A stretch of 49,760 bases of DNA, from positions 1 to 49,760 of IMG/VR virus record IMGVR_UViG_3300030329_004601; one strand, 5' to 3'. This document shows positions 32,695 through 41,100 of the stretch, piece after piece. The stretch comes from a virus. The first letter of the stretch is position 1. Every line of letters starts with the position of its first letter. The translations under genes and the position numbers were made by a program. The notes under the pieces are model-generated. The model saw only the letters and a list, made by a program, of their open reading frames with translations. It was not told where the DNA came from and made no database searches.

Positions 32695-33089
32695 TGAACA
32701 TGAGAGATCTTTTTAATAAGTACACATTCCTGTCTAAGGAAGAGGGTGTGGACTTTTGGAAGTGTCATAATAGTTACATACTGACCCATGATGCTATAAC
32801 TAAAATAGCCAATTACGAACAAATAGAATTGGTTAGTATAGAATCCCTGGTAAATGCTGAAACCTGTGTAAGGTTTCTAGTTACAATGAAAGACAGAAAA
32901 GGGAGGAAAGTTATAACCGTGGGAGAAGCAACAACACAGAACTCTAAAAACAATTACTACGGAGCAATGGCTGAGAAGAGGGGTATAGACAGAGCTGTCC
33001 TAAAGCTGATTAATGCTTATGAGTATGGTGTATACTCAGAGGTAGAGGCCGATGCTTTTGAAAAACCAACCAAAAAGGAGAACGCATAA
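32694..33089 (+). CDS. Possible single-strand annealing protein, 131 aa
   Basis: A KVITVGEATTQNSKNNYYGA segment followed by MAEKRGIDRAVLKLINAYEY matches the shape of the Rad52/Erf-like cores: a strand, then an Arg-rich helix. It is encoded between a nuclease and an SSB, as annealases usually are. It is shorter than known ones, so the assignment is tentative. Confidence 0.4.
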   Translation: MNMRDLFNKYTFLSKEEGVDFWKCHNSYILTHDAITKIANYEQIELVSIESLVNAETCVRFLVTMKDRKGRKVITVGEATTQNSKNNYYGAMAEKRGIDRAVLKLINAYEYGVYSEVEADAFEKPTKKENA

Positions 33090-33835
33090 TGAGAACAAAA
33101 ACAATAAACCAAGTTAAGGAAACATCAAACTATTCCATGTTTAAAAGGATGCAAGGAAATAGAGTTGTCAATAAAGCACATCTCAAAAGATTAAGATCTT
33201 CAATAAACGAAGAATCTTTAATCGTTCCGATGATAGTAAACGAGAGATATGAGATCATTGATGGCCAGACAAGGTTTGAGTCCTGGAAAGAACTTAGACT
33301 TCCTGTTTACTATGTAAGGGTTAAAGGATATGGTTTAAAGCAGGTACAAAGACTAAACAGCAATATAAAAAACTGGAACATAAAAGACTATACCGACAGC
33401 TATTGCGAACTTGGTCTTCAAGACTATATAAGATATAGAGAGTTTAAGAAAGAGTATGGACTTGGGGATTACGAATGTATAGCGATGCTGAAAGGTGTCG
33501 TTGGTGGAGCTGGATCGAATTTTAACAGCTATAGAGACGGAAGGTTTAAAATAAGGTCTTACTCTAAGGCTTGTTATTGGGCAGAAAGGATTGTAGCATT
33601 AAAACCTTTTTATAAAGGATACAGAAGGAGATCTTTTGTTTTTGCAATGCTGCACCTACTAAGCAATAAGAATTTTGACTTTGATCGACTTATACAAAAG
33701 TTGAAATACCAATCTTCTAAATTGGTGGATTGCTCAAATAAAAGCCAGTATATTAACCTACTGCAAGATATCTACAACTTCAAAACAAACAATAAGGTTA
33801 ACTTGTTGTACTTAAACACAAAGGAGGAGAAGTAA
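33089..33835 (+). CDS. ParB-like N-terminal domain protein, 248 aa
   Basis: LIVPMIVNERYEIIDGQTRF, with D58-G59-Q60-T61-R62, matches the DGQHR loop of ParB-type CTPase/nuclease folds, followed by ESWKELRLPVYYV. The rest is helical and basic (YKGYRRRSFVFAMLHLLSNK). Phage proteins with this domain often have regulatory or nuclease roles; this one is unassigned. Coupled to both neighbours. Confidence 0.7.
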   Translation: MRTKTINQVKETSNYSMFKRMQGNRVVNKAHLKRLRSSINEESLIVPMIVNERYEIIDGQTRFESWKELRLPVYYVRVKGYGLKQVQRLNSNIKNWNIKDYTDSYCELGLQDYIRYREFKKEYGLGDYECIAMLKGVVGGAGSNFNSYRDGRFKIRSYSKACYWAERIVALKPFYKGYRRRSFVFAMLHLLSNKNFDFDRLIQKLKYQSSKLVDCSNKSQYINLLQDIYNFKTNNKVNLLYLNTKEEK

Positions 33836-34422
33836 TGGAACAAACAAAACAACTACCATTTATGATCGGAGAATACTACGGACATATATGTGATGTCGTT
33901 TTCAAGAAAGGTGTAAAAGTTCTTGGAAAGTATGAGGCAGATATCATAAATTACTATGTCAAGGTCGACTCTGAAAATAAAAAGAAAAACTACAAAAACT
34001 TCTACAACGGAGAGGAGGAAACAATAGATGGATCAACATATTCAGGAAGAAAGATCAAGGCTCTTGGCATCTTTAAATTTAAGTCTCCTGGAGACGGAGA
34101 TGACTTTGAAGCAAACCCTGACGGAAATAAAAAGTTTGCACACTTCTGTCAGGCTATTGGAATCAACCTCCAACAAACAGACACCAAAGTCGGAGACGAA
34201 GTAGTGAAGGTCAATATCCTTCCAGATCTAAAAGCAGAAGATATAGAAAACAAGCCTGTCGTTGCTGTTGTTGGCCATGCTAAACCGTGGGTCAATAAAG
34301 AAGGTAGGGAAGTAAAGTCCAAAGAGGTCAAATTCGTAAAGGTTTGGCCAGATGGACCTAAATTCAAAACCACCAACCAATCTACAGAAACAACAGTAAC
34401 TGATGACGAACTACCATTCTAA
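33835..34422 (+). CDS. Single-strand DNA-binding protein, DUF669-like, 195 aa
   Basis: A beta-rich domain (YEADIINYYVKVDSENKKK, IKALGIFKFKSPG) with a disordered tail ending TDDELPF, the acidic aromatic tip that SSBs use to contact partner enzymes. Size and placement fit the DUF669 phage SSB family. It would cover ssDNA for the helicase and annealing proteins. Confidence 0.8.
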   Translation: MEQTKQLPFMIGEYYGHICDVVFKKGVKVLGKYEADIINYYVKVDSENKKKNYKNFYNGEEETIDGSTYSGRKIKALGIFKFKSPGDGDDFEANPDGNKKFAHFCQAIGINLQQTDTKVGDEVVKVNILPDLKAEDIENKPVVAVVGHAKPWVNKEGREVKSKEVKFVKVWPDGPKFKTTNQSTETTVTDDELPF

Positions 34423-34547
34423 TGAAGATAGGTAGAATAAAAACGATGGCCATTAAACTTGCACTTGTTCTTGGTGTAAGCCCAAGTAAGATAGCAAGGA
34501 AGTTTAATATAGCCAGGTCAAGCGTTTATAGGATAAAGGGTAAGTAA
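34422..34547 (+). CDS. Tiny HTH protein, 41 aa
   Basis: LGVSPSKIARKFNIARSSVY followed by RIKGK reads as a resolvase-type helix-turn-helix and little else. ATG overlaps the SSB stop (TAATG) but no ribosome site is evident, so coupling is required. Probably a DNA-binding peptide or a remnant of a recombinase end. Confidence 0.55.
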   Translation: MKIGRIKTMAIKLALVLGVSPSKIARKFNIARSSVYRIKGK

Positions 34548-34551
34548 GTAA

Positions 34552-34650
34552 TGTGCAGGTGTGGTTTCAGAGGTCTGGTTAACCTCTTTGGGTTCTTATT
34601 CATAGCCCAATTCCTTATACCCACTCACCAACACTTGTTGGGCCTGCACA
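34552..34650 (+). ncRNA. Four-way-junction RNA element
   Basis: TGTGCAGG (34552-34559) pairs with CCTGCACA (34643-34650). Inside are three hairpins: AGAGGT/ACCTCT (34569-34574, 34582-34587), TTGGG/CCCAA (34588-34592, 34606-34610) and CCAAC/GTTGG (34628-34632, 34637-34641). The cloverleaf outline recalls tRNA, but loop bases are not those of tRNA. It lies between two coding regions, 18 bases before the zinc-ribbon gene. Confidence 0.55.
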
Positions 34651-34668
34651 AAAAATTTGAGGATTATT

Positions 34669-34845
34669 ATGAAATGTTGGCATTGTAATAACGATGTTAT
34701 ATGGGGTGGAGATTTCGATTATGAGGACTATGGTTTGGAAGGAGAAGGTATAGTCAGCAACATGTCATGTTCTGAATGTGAAGCATACTATGAGGTCTAT
34801 CTGCCGTTTGGAGAAAAGAAGGAGGAAATAAGTGAAGAAGTGTAA
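34669..34845 (+). CDS. Zinc-ribbon early protein, 58 aa
   Basis: CWHCNNDVIWGGDFDYEDYG and the later CSECEAYYEVYLP match a widely found phage zinc-ribbon family with the IWGGDxDYEDY phrase between its CxxC pairs. The role of this family is unknown to me. ATG 34669 (GAGG six bases upstream) is preferred to the in-frame TTG at 34657. Confidence 0.75.
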   Translation: MKCWHCNNDVIWGGDFDYEDYGLEGEGIVSNMSCSECEAYYEVYLPFGEKKEEISEEV

Positions 34846-34978
34846 ATATTGCGAAAAAAATGAAGGTGAGGTGCAGTTTTATCTAAGATATAAAAGTGTA
34901 TGTAAGAAATGTCATAACGAATATATGAAAGATTATAGGAGAAAAAAGAACATAAAAGATGGTTACTCATGGTACTAA
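34832..34978 (+). CDS. Small HNH-like zinc protein, 48 aa, GTG start
   Basis: CKYC at the start and CKKCHNEYMKDYRRKKN later give a CxxC...CxxCH set, like the N-terminal zinc finger of endonuclease VII-type proteins but without the catalytic part. GTG has AAGGAGG six bases upstream, in the last codons of the previous gene. Likely nucleic-acid binding. Confidence 0.6.
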   Translation: MKKCKYCEKNEGEVQFYLRYKSVCKKCHNEYMKDYRRKKNIKDGYSWY

Positions 34979-35053
34979 TTAGGCAGTTCGTCAAGGCCCT
35001 TTTATCTCACCCCACCTCCTCCGAGGTGAATATCCCACGGTGGGCTGCCTAAT
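34978..35053 (+). ncRNA. Multi-stem RNA element after the zinc-finger gene
   Basis: ATTAGGCAG (34978-34986) pairs with CTGCCTAAT (35045-35053), nine base pairs, extendable by G-U pairs. Inside are CACCTC/GAGGTG (35013-35018, 35023-35028) and CCCA/TGGG (35034-35037, 35041-35044). A T-rich stretch follows, so it could also end some transcripts. Confidence 0.5.
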
Positions 35054-35147
35054 GTTCTTTTGGGCTATAATGACTGTTTTTATAGTGTATAGTCTATGGT
35101 GTTATATTGAATTAAAAAAACTTGAGGATGAGCATGAAGGAGATTAG
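35052..35147 (+). CDS. 31-aa membrane peptide
   Basis: MFFWAIMTVFIVYSLWCYIE is one hydrophobic segment followed by a charged tail. The ATG lies on the last bases of the RNA stem, so pairing could hide its start. No strong ribosome site. Moderate support. Confidence 0.4.
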   Translation: MFFWAIMTVFIVYSLWCYIELKKLEDEHEGD

Positions 35148-35301
35148 TACAGAACTGCATATAATATATATAACAGGAGATGGATCTAAATTTATAGAGA
35201 AAAAAGATGCAGAGAAACACCAGGAAAAATTACTTCGTGATGATAGTATATATATGAAAAAACTAAAAAAAATAATAGGAGAAGTATGGGAAGAGCTATA
35301 G
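35134..35301 (+). CDS. Small charged early protein, 55 aa
   Basis: MKEISTELHIIYITGDGSKF with GAGG six bases before its ATG; a charged helical end. It overlaps both neighbours by 14-16 bases. Function unknown. Confidence 0.55.
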   Translation: MKEISTELHIIYITGDGSKFIEKKDAEKHQEKLLRDDSIYMKKLKKIIGEVWEEL

Positions 35302-35504
35302 ACATGGAAAATGACATCGATGCTATGAAAATCAGCATGACAGAGATAAGAAGAGATATCGATGGCTTAAAGAATACATTACAAGAAATACTAGACACGG
35401 TTAAAGAAAAACCAAAGCCAAAGAAAAAAGCGAAAAAGGTTGTGAAAGTGGAGAAAACTGATGAATCAGCAGATGGAAAGGATCAAGGGGAAGACAACAG
35501 CTAG
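35286..35504 (+). CDS. Coiled-coil Lys-rich early protein, 72 aa
   Basis: A helix with heptad-like spacing (RRDIDGLKNTLQEILDTV) followed by KPKPKKKAKKVVK and an acidic end. Such a basic segment could bind nucleic acid. Coupled to both neighbours. Confidence 0.6.
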   Translation: MGRAIDMENDIDAMKISMTEIRRDIDGLKNTLQEILDTVKEKPKPKKKAKKVVKVEKTDESADGKDQGEDNS

Positions 35505-35685
35505 ATGTACTAGGTGTACAGATTATAAGTATAATGCACCTATGTATATGTGGATTGGACTTATAACAGGGCACAAGCTAGGGAAAGTATGTCAACAGTG
35601 TGCGATAAAGGAAGCCTTTGGATCTAATTACAGGAATAATAAAAAATACCAGGAATGGTTAAAAGAAGAGGGTAAAAATGAGTGA
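35461..35685 (+). CDS. Zinc-ribbon early protein, 74 aa
   Basis: CTRC near the start and VCQQCAIKEAFG later form two CxxC pairs. The gene overlaps the end of the coiled-coil gene and its stop overlaps the next ATG. Probably nucleic-acid or protein binding. Confidence 0.6.
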   Translation: MNQQMERIKGKTTARCTRCTDYKYNAPMYMWIGLITGHKLGKVCQQCAIKEAFGSNYRNNKKYQEWLKEEGKNE

Positions 35686-36058
35686 ACTATTAAATGAACT
35701 AGGTGAAGCTATAGATGGAGCACAAAAACAGGAGAATGAAATGACAAAAAGACCAAACAAGAAACCTACAAACATGCAGCTACAATATGTTATTGACAAC
35801 CTGCTTAGAGATGTAGGTCAAATGATGCAGAGATTGTGGGCATTAGACACAGCTTTTGCAGCTTACCTGGATATGACAGGTGAAGCTAAAGATCTTCAGA
35901 AGTTTATACAAGAAAGGAACGAAGAACAAAACAAAGAACCTGAAGTTAAAACAGTTGAGGAAAAAGATGAGCATAACAAAACTAGTGATGGAGATCCTGA
36001 AGGAGAAAAGGTGGGCTCTGTATTACACGCAGAAGCCACTGCAGACTCTAGCAGTTAA
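35678..36058 (+). CDS. Acidic helical early protein, 126 aa
   Basis: Helical core (MQLQYVIDNLLRDVGQMMQR, LWALDTAFAAYLDM) with acidic tail. Its C-terminal 30 codons overlap the next gene in another frame. No motif recognised. Confidence 0.6.
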   Translation: MSELLNELGEAIDGAQKQENEMTKRPNKKPTNMQLQYVIDNLLRDVGQMMQRLWALDTAFAAYLDMTGEAKDLQKFIQERNEEQNKEPEVKTVEEKDEHNKTSDGDPEGEKVGSVLHAEATADSSS

Positions 36059-36209
36059 AAATGATACACCACTATTAAGAATAAATCAAGTTGATGAGAG
36101 GGAGTTGGCGAAAGCTATTGAGGAGGCATTGACAGAACTTACAGGAGAGTTAGAATGGAAAAATACGGAATCGCCTTCGCAGAAAGATTCGACTCCAAGA
36201 CAGACTTAG
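35967..36209 (+). CDS. Small early protein, 80 aa, overlapping two genes
   Basis: MSITKLVMEILKEKRWALYY then VDERELAKAIEEALTELTGE. ATG 35967 has GAGG six bases upstream; a longer in-frame GTG start at 35880 is less likely. It overlaps 92 bp of the gene before and 55 bp of the one after, in different frames. Function unknown. Confidence 0.55.
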   Translation: MSITKLVMEILKEKRWALYYTQKPLQTLAVKNDTPLLRINQVDERELAKAIEEALTELTGELEWKNTESPSQKDSTPRQT

Positions 36210-36379
36210 ATGATTGGTTGATACAGTTCTACAGTGAAAGACTGGACTACTTCCAAAGAAATATGGGAAGAACAACAGAGCACGGAACTAAAATTACCCC
36301 ACTCATTCTAAGGAAGACTGCAGAGAGGTTTGTCGAGCTTTTAAAGAAGAGAAGCCAAGTCCAAAACTTAATGCCATAA
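36155..36379 (+). CDS. Small helical early protein, 74 aa
   Basis: Two amphipathic helices (DDWLIQFYSERLDYFQRNMG, LRKTAERFVELLKKRSQ). It precedes the helicase by 15 bases, so a helicase partner or loader is possible by position only. Confidence 0.55.
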   Translation: MEKYGIAFAERFDSKTDLDDWLIQFYSERLDYFQRNMGRTTEHGTKITPLILRKTAERFVELLKKRSQVQNLMP

Positions 36380-36394
36380 AAAAAGGAGATAACC

Positions 36395-37699
36395 ATGTTA
36401 AAGATACCACCCCACGAGCAAGGACTCGAAGAAGCAGTTCTTGGAGGTATGATCCATTGCTCAAAAAATATAGAGAAAGCACTCCAATATATACCCACCA
36501 AAGATGTTTTTTTTAATGAAACTTCAAAGAGACTATTTGAAATAATAAAGAAAATGATCAACAGTGATGAATCGATAGATCTTGTTACTGTCTGTGCAAA
36601 ACTTACATCTAAAGATAAGAAAAAAGGTGTAAATCAGTATTATGTTACATCTTTAAATAATGAAGTTACCTCTGCAAGTTTAGAGGTGTACTCTAAGGCA
36701 TTGTATGAGAAGTATCTACTTAGAGAAATTATAAATAGAGTTAGAAATATAGAATCACTTGCATTTGATAACAACACAGATGTATATGAAAAATTAAATA
36801 CGACCCATAGCTTGATCGGAGAGTTGGTAGCTATACGACCAGACAAGAAGTTCGATATCGATAAAGAATTATCTGAGGCTATGAAGTCAATCACTAGCGA
36901 CAAGTCAAAGCTTATAAGAACAGGGTATTTGGAGTTAGATGTCCTAGCAGGAGGACTCACAAGAGGGGAGTTAACTATTATAGGTGGTAGACCAGGACAC
37001 GGAAAGACTTCGTTTATGCTTAACATCCTAGCAAATGTAGTCACAAATAAGAAAAGAGCATTATTCTTTAACAGAGAACTGCCCAACTCAGAAATGATGA
37101 AGAAGATAATAGCTAAAGAGAGTGGAAAGATCTCATATAGTACAATTAGAAACGGTGTATATAACGAGAGTGATATTGATGAGCTTAAAAGAGTTAAAGA
37201 TCTCATACTTGACAAGTACAATAAAGAGACATTTGTAATGCATGATTCTATAAAGGATATAACTAGAGCATCTACAGAGATTAAGAAATTTAAACCAGAT
37301 ATTGTATTTGACGATTATATCCAACTTATAGCCACTAAGGGTCATGAGAGAGAAAGAAGGCTTGAAATTGAGAAAATAATAAATGAATACAAATGGATTG
37401 CCAAAGAGAACAACTGTGTAGTTGTACTTGCATCTCAGTTAAATAGGGCTATAGAAACAAGAGGTAACTACGAGCCTATGCTATCTGATCTTGCTGAGAG
37501 TGGATCTATAGAACAAGCAGCTGAGAATGTCTTTTTTGTCCATTATGGGTTTAAAGCCAATCCAGACAAGTTCCCTAAGAATAGAGTTAAAATCATTGCA
37601 TCTAAGGTAAGGTATGGGAATACAGGTACAGTAGAACTTGGATACGATGGAGATAAGGTTGATTATTACCCAATAGAGGATACATATGTCACAGTCTAA
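36395..37699 (+). CDS. DnaB-like replicative helicase, 434 aa
   Basis: The N-terminal DnaB domain (PPHEQGLEEAVLGGMIH) leads to a RecA-like core: Walker A GGRPGHGKT (197-205), E228 of FFNRELPN, Walker B DIVFDDY (302-308), sensor ASQLNR (346-351) and SDLAESGSIEQAAE (364-377). It unwinds DNA ahead of the host polymerase. No primase domain is fused. AAGGAG before ATG; the end overlaps the resolvase gene by 14 bp. Confidence 0.93.
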   Translation: MLKIPPHEQGLEEAVLGGMIHCSKNIEKALQYIPTKDVFFNETSKRLFEIIKKMINSDESIDLVTVCAKLTSKDKKKGVNQYYVTSLNNEVTSASLEVYSKALYEKYLLREIINRVRNIESLAFDNNTDVYEKLNTTHSLIGELVAIRPDKKFDIDKELSEAMKSITSDKSKLIRTGYLELDVLAGGLTRGELTIIGGRPGHGKTSFMLNILANVVTNKKRALFFNRELPNSEMMKKIIAKESGKISYSTIRNGVYNESDIDELKRVKDLILDKYNKETFVMHDSIKDITRASTEIKKFKPDIVFDDYIQLIATKGHERERRLEIEKIINEYKWIAKENNCVVVLASQLNRAIETRGNYEPMLSDLAESGSIEQAAENVFFVHYGFKANPDKFPKNRVKIIASKVRYGNTGTVELGYDGDKVDYYPIEDTYVTV

Positions 37700-38138
37700 A
37701 AAGCTATATATAGGAATAGATCCAGGACAGGGTGGTGGTATTGCCCATATAGGTACAAGAATGAAAGCACATAAGTGTCCCAGGACTCCAGAGGATATGT
37801 CTATACTGCTTGGGATTATAGTAGATGGGTATGCTCCTGATGATGTGGTATTATATATGGAGAAGGTGTGGGCTTTCCCTTTCGACACTCCTAAGACATC
37901 ATTCGGACTAGGAAAGAATTATGGGCGATGGGAGGGGATTGTTGCCTCTTATGGTATCCATATGCATTACATTACACCTAAACAGTGGATGTCTAGATTT
38001 AATATACCTAAGTTTAAAGATAGGCAGGATAGAAAAAGGTATTTAAAGATGAGGGCTCAGAAACTGTATTCAGGTGTAAAGGTTACACTTTATAATGCAG
38101 ATGCTATTCTAATAACCAATTTCGCTAAGAATAATTAG
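37686..38138 (+). CDS. RuvC-like Holliday junction resolvase, 150 aa
   Basis: GIDPGQGGG (D12), LYMEKV (E59) and NADAILI (D139) give the acidic residues of a RuvC-type nuclease, with a basic stretch DRQDRKRYLKMRA between. It would resolve branched replication products before packaging. Last gene of the early block; its stop overlaps the stop of the opposing late gene (TTAG, 38135-38138). Confidence 0.85.
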   Translation: MSQSKKLYIGIDPGQGGGIAHIGTRMKAHKCPRTPEDMSILLGIIVDGYAPDDVVLYMEKVWAFPFDTPKTSFGLGKNYGRWEGIVASYGIHMHYITPKQWMSRFNIPKFKDRQDRKRYLKMRAQKLYSGVKVTLYNADAILITNFAKNN

Positions 38139-41100
38139 AATTTAAGTTTAGGTGGTCTGGGAGATTCAGATCCGTGATACCAAGGAGCATACTTCTGTTC
38201 ATGTTTAAATGTATTCATAGCCCTTGTAAAAAATGCCTTTCTAAATTCATGTTGTTTTAGCAAAGCATCAAGCTCTTTTTTCACCTCTGGTTTCAAAGTC
38301 CTCATAAAAGCAGCTTTCTCAACCTTACTTAAATAACTAATAGGATTATAATTATCTATAGAAGCTTTTATGCTTCTAAATATATCTTTCCTATGCTTTA
38401 AGAAATCATGTCTATTATGTCCATTGGGTGCAGATAAAGCACTTGAATAAAGAGCATTTACTATGCCCCAGGTTGACTTGACTATTTCATCTTCAGTGCC
38501 AAAAAAGAAAGCATCTCTTAAATATTTATTGTATGGCAACATATGTTCTCTCCCATAGCTACTTATATCAGCCCCTTCCTTAACATTCTCTGAGGCCCAT
38601 TCAGCTGCATATGTATTAAACTGACTATTCTTCCTATAAAACTCACTTGCTTCCTTCCTGCTTACTTTTCTTATATGCCCATACCCTGTCACCACTCTTG
38701 TAGCAAAATCGTCTGCTGCGTCCTGCCATGTCTTATATCCCTTTGAAAGTCCTAACTTGCTTTTAAAGTCTTCAAACATCTCTGGGGATTTAATCTGCAT
38801 CGTGTTTGTCCACATCTCACTAGCAAACCTGGCCGTGTAGTTACCAATAACAAAATCTGCAGCTCTTCCACCTAGAGATCTTTCCTGCTCAGTTCCATAT
38901 ATTGTTGTGTATGGATCAAACATATGACCAAACAATTGAAAGAACTCCCCTTTATGTAGATAAAACATAGATTTTTTCCAAGCTTTACCATCTTTATCGT
39001 AGTCGTAAGGATTACCCATATGCATCATTGCTTGATAATAATCTACTAAAGCTTTACCACCTAGCATTGTACCTGTAGCAGCTAATAGCATGGGATATGG
39101 ATTTTGATATTTAACCATAGGTTTAACAAAATTTCTATAGAAGTCTTGAGTTTTAGATGCTGCTAATTTCTGAAATACTAAGGCTGGGGATGCAGCTTTG
39201 TGGGACATCCATGAAGGAAGCATAACAAGTCCTGTGCCTCCAAGTGCAGTTTGATGACCGTAATTGTCAACCTTATTTAATATAGTCTCATACCTTGCTA
39301 AATTATTATTAGATGTTAAATCTCCTTTCTCTATTAATTTGATATCTTTTTCAGATAACATGTACTTATTCTCAAGCTCTTCTCTGATCTGTTTTTTTAT
39401 ACGATCCCTTAATTTTGTATTCATTAAAAGCTTTCTACCTGTACCTCGAAGCCATCCAGGATTTTCATTTCTGAGTAAAGCCTCTAAGGTACTATAATTA
39501 AACCTTGCTGCATCAAATGCAACTACTCTCATCCAGTTCTCTGTAGATTTCATGCCGTTTAATGACATAAACTTACTCGTGTATGTTCCAAGATTTTCTA
39601 GTCTAGTATGTCTATCCATATATTCCTTAGACCACATATCTAAAACACCATGCTCTTTGGCTTCCTTCCATAATGCAGGGTTCATACTTCTAGTAATAGC
39701 CCTAAGTGTAGCTAGTGTCCCATTATGGCCCCATACTTGAGGAAGTCCCATAACGACATTCTTTACAGCTTGTGTATAATAAGGAGATGAAAGCCCTGTC
39801 ATTACCCCAATCTGAGAGAAGTAACCACCAGCAGCAATTAACTTACCACCTTGTTCAGGCCTTACTTGTAACAACCTTTCAAAACTTTTATTTATCCATT
39901 CTCCCATAGGTTTATACTCTTTCATGATATTGAGTATTTTATGGGTATGTCTTTTTGCTCCATACTTAACACCAATATCTGTAAACTCAGGAAGAACTTC
40001 AAGAGCTGCAAGATTTTTAGCAGCAGCATCTGCATACCTTGCTAAATATCCATCAATTGAAGATTCGTATGTCTGTATAATCTTACCATCGTGCTTGAAG
40101 AAAGCTTCAAATTCTGGTAATCTTTCGAGTAAATACCTATTTCTAAGCTTGTGATGTTTGTCGTTATTTTTCAATTGGAGGAAAACTTCAGTCTTTACCT
40201 TTGATAGCCAACCGTTGTGCAGTAAAGGATTATCCATGAGTTCTTGGACTGCCTTTTTAAATTTGTTAGGATTCTTGGTAGGGTCAATACCAAGTTCTTT
40301 TTTAGCATAACCCTTCGCCCATACCTTGTAATTCTTTTTGAAGTATTTATTAAAAATTCCAGTTTCTTGGTTGGAGAATAGAATTTCTCTAGCTTCATTT
40401 GTAAATACATTTGTTGTGTAGTCTTTTAAGTACCTGTCAAATATCTCTTTAGTAGCTTTTTCAAATTGTTGCTTTGTAACACTTGACTTTAGATTCCTTT
40501 TGTACATTTCCCATACACCATCAGTAAATTGCTTATGATAATCAGCAACCCATTTTTCCCTTCCAGTAAGTCCGTTCTTCTCTATTTTCTCTAACAGTTT
40601 TATATGCTCTTTACTTAAAACTTTTTCGGCTAATTCTTTATTTCTTAAAACATTTTTTCTAGCACTCTTACTAACAATGTATTTAATTATTGCTGCATCA
40701 TCACCAAGGGCTTTAGACATAACTTCGATAGCTCCTTTCATTGGGGACTCATACCTTATTCTTCTTTGAGCTTCGTAGTGTGATTGTATCCTAGATAGTG
40801 TATTAAATATTTTAGAGAAAGCCTTCTGACCTTTCTTGCCAAAAGTCTTACCCATCATATACATGATCATGGAATCTGAGTTGCCCACCCTCCACTTTAA
40901 CGATTTGCCGTACACTTTTTTAAGTAATTCAGGTTGAATGTTTGCTTCATTTACAGCATCAATATATAGATTTTCATTTGGGAATTTCTTTTGCCCAATG
41001 GAATGCATATGAAGATCAAAAAGATCAAATTGTTCTTTAGTGGTAAAGTTTTCTATCTTTCCATCTTTCGCCCCAAGAAGCGAGGCTAAAGTCTTTTCTT

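Noticed and set aside
34552-34650. tRNA gene
   Set aside because: The cloverleaf outline is present but there is no TTC-type T-loop, no proper anticodon arm and no CCA end.
34551-34688. A 45-codon frame over the four-way-junction element
   Set aside because: Weak ribosome site, overlaps the next real gene, and the sequence is better explained by its stems.
36640-37221. A 193-codon minus-strand frame
   Set aside because: It is the reverse of the DnaB-like helicase gene, whose motifs are complete.
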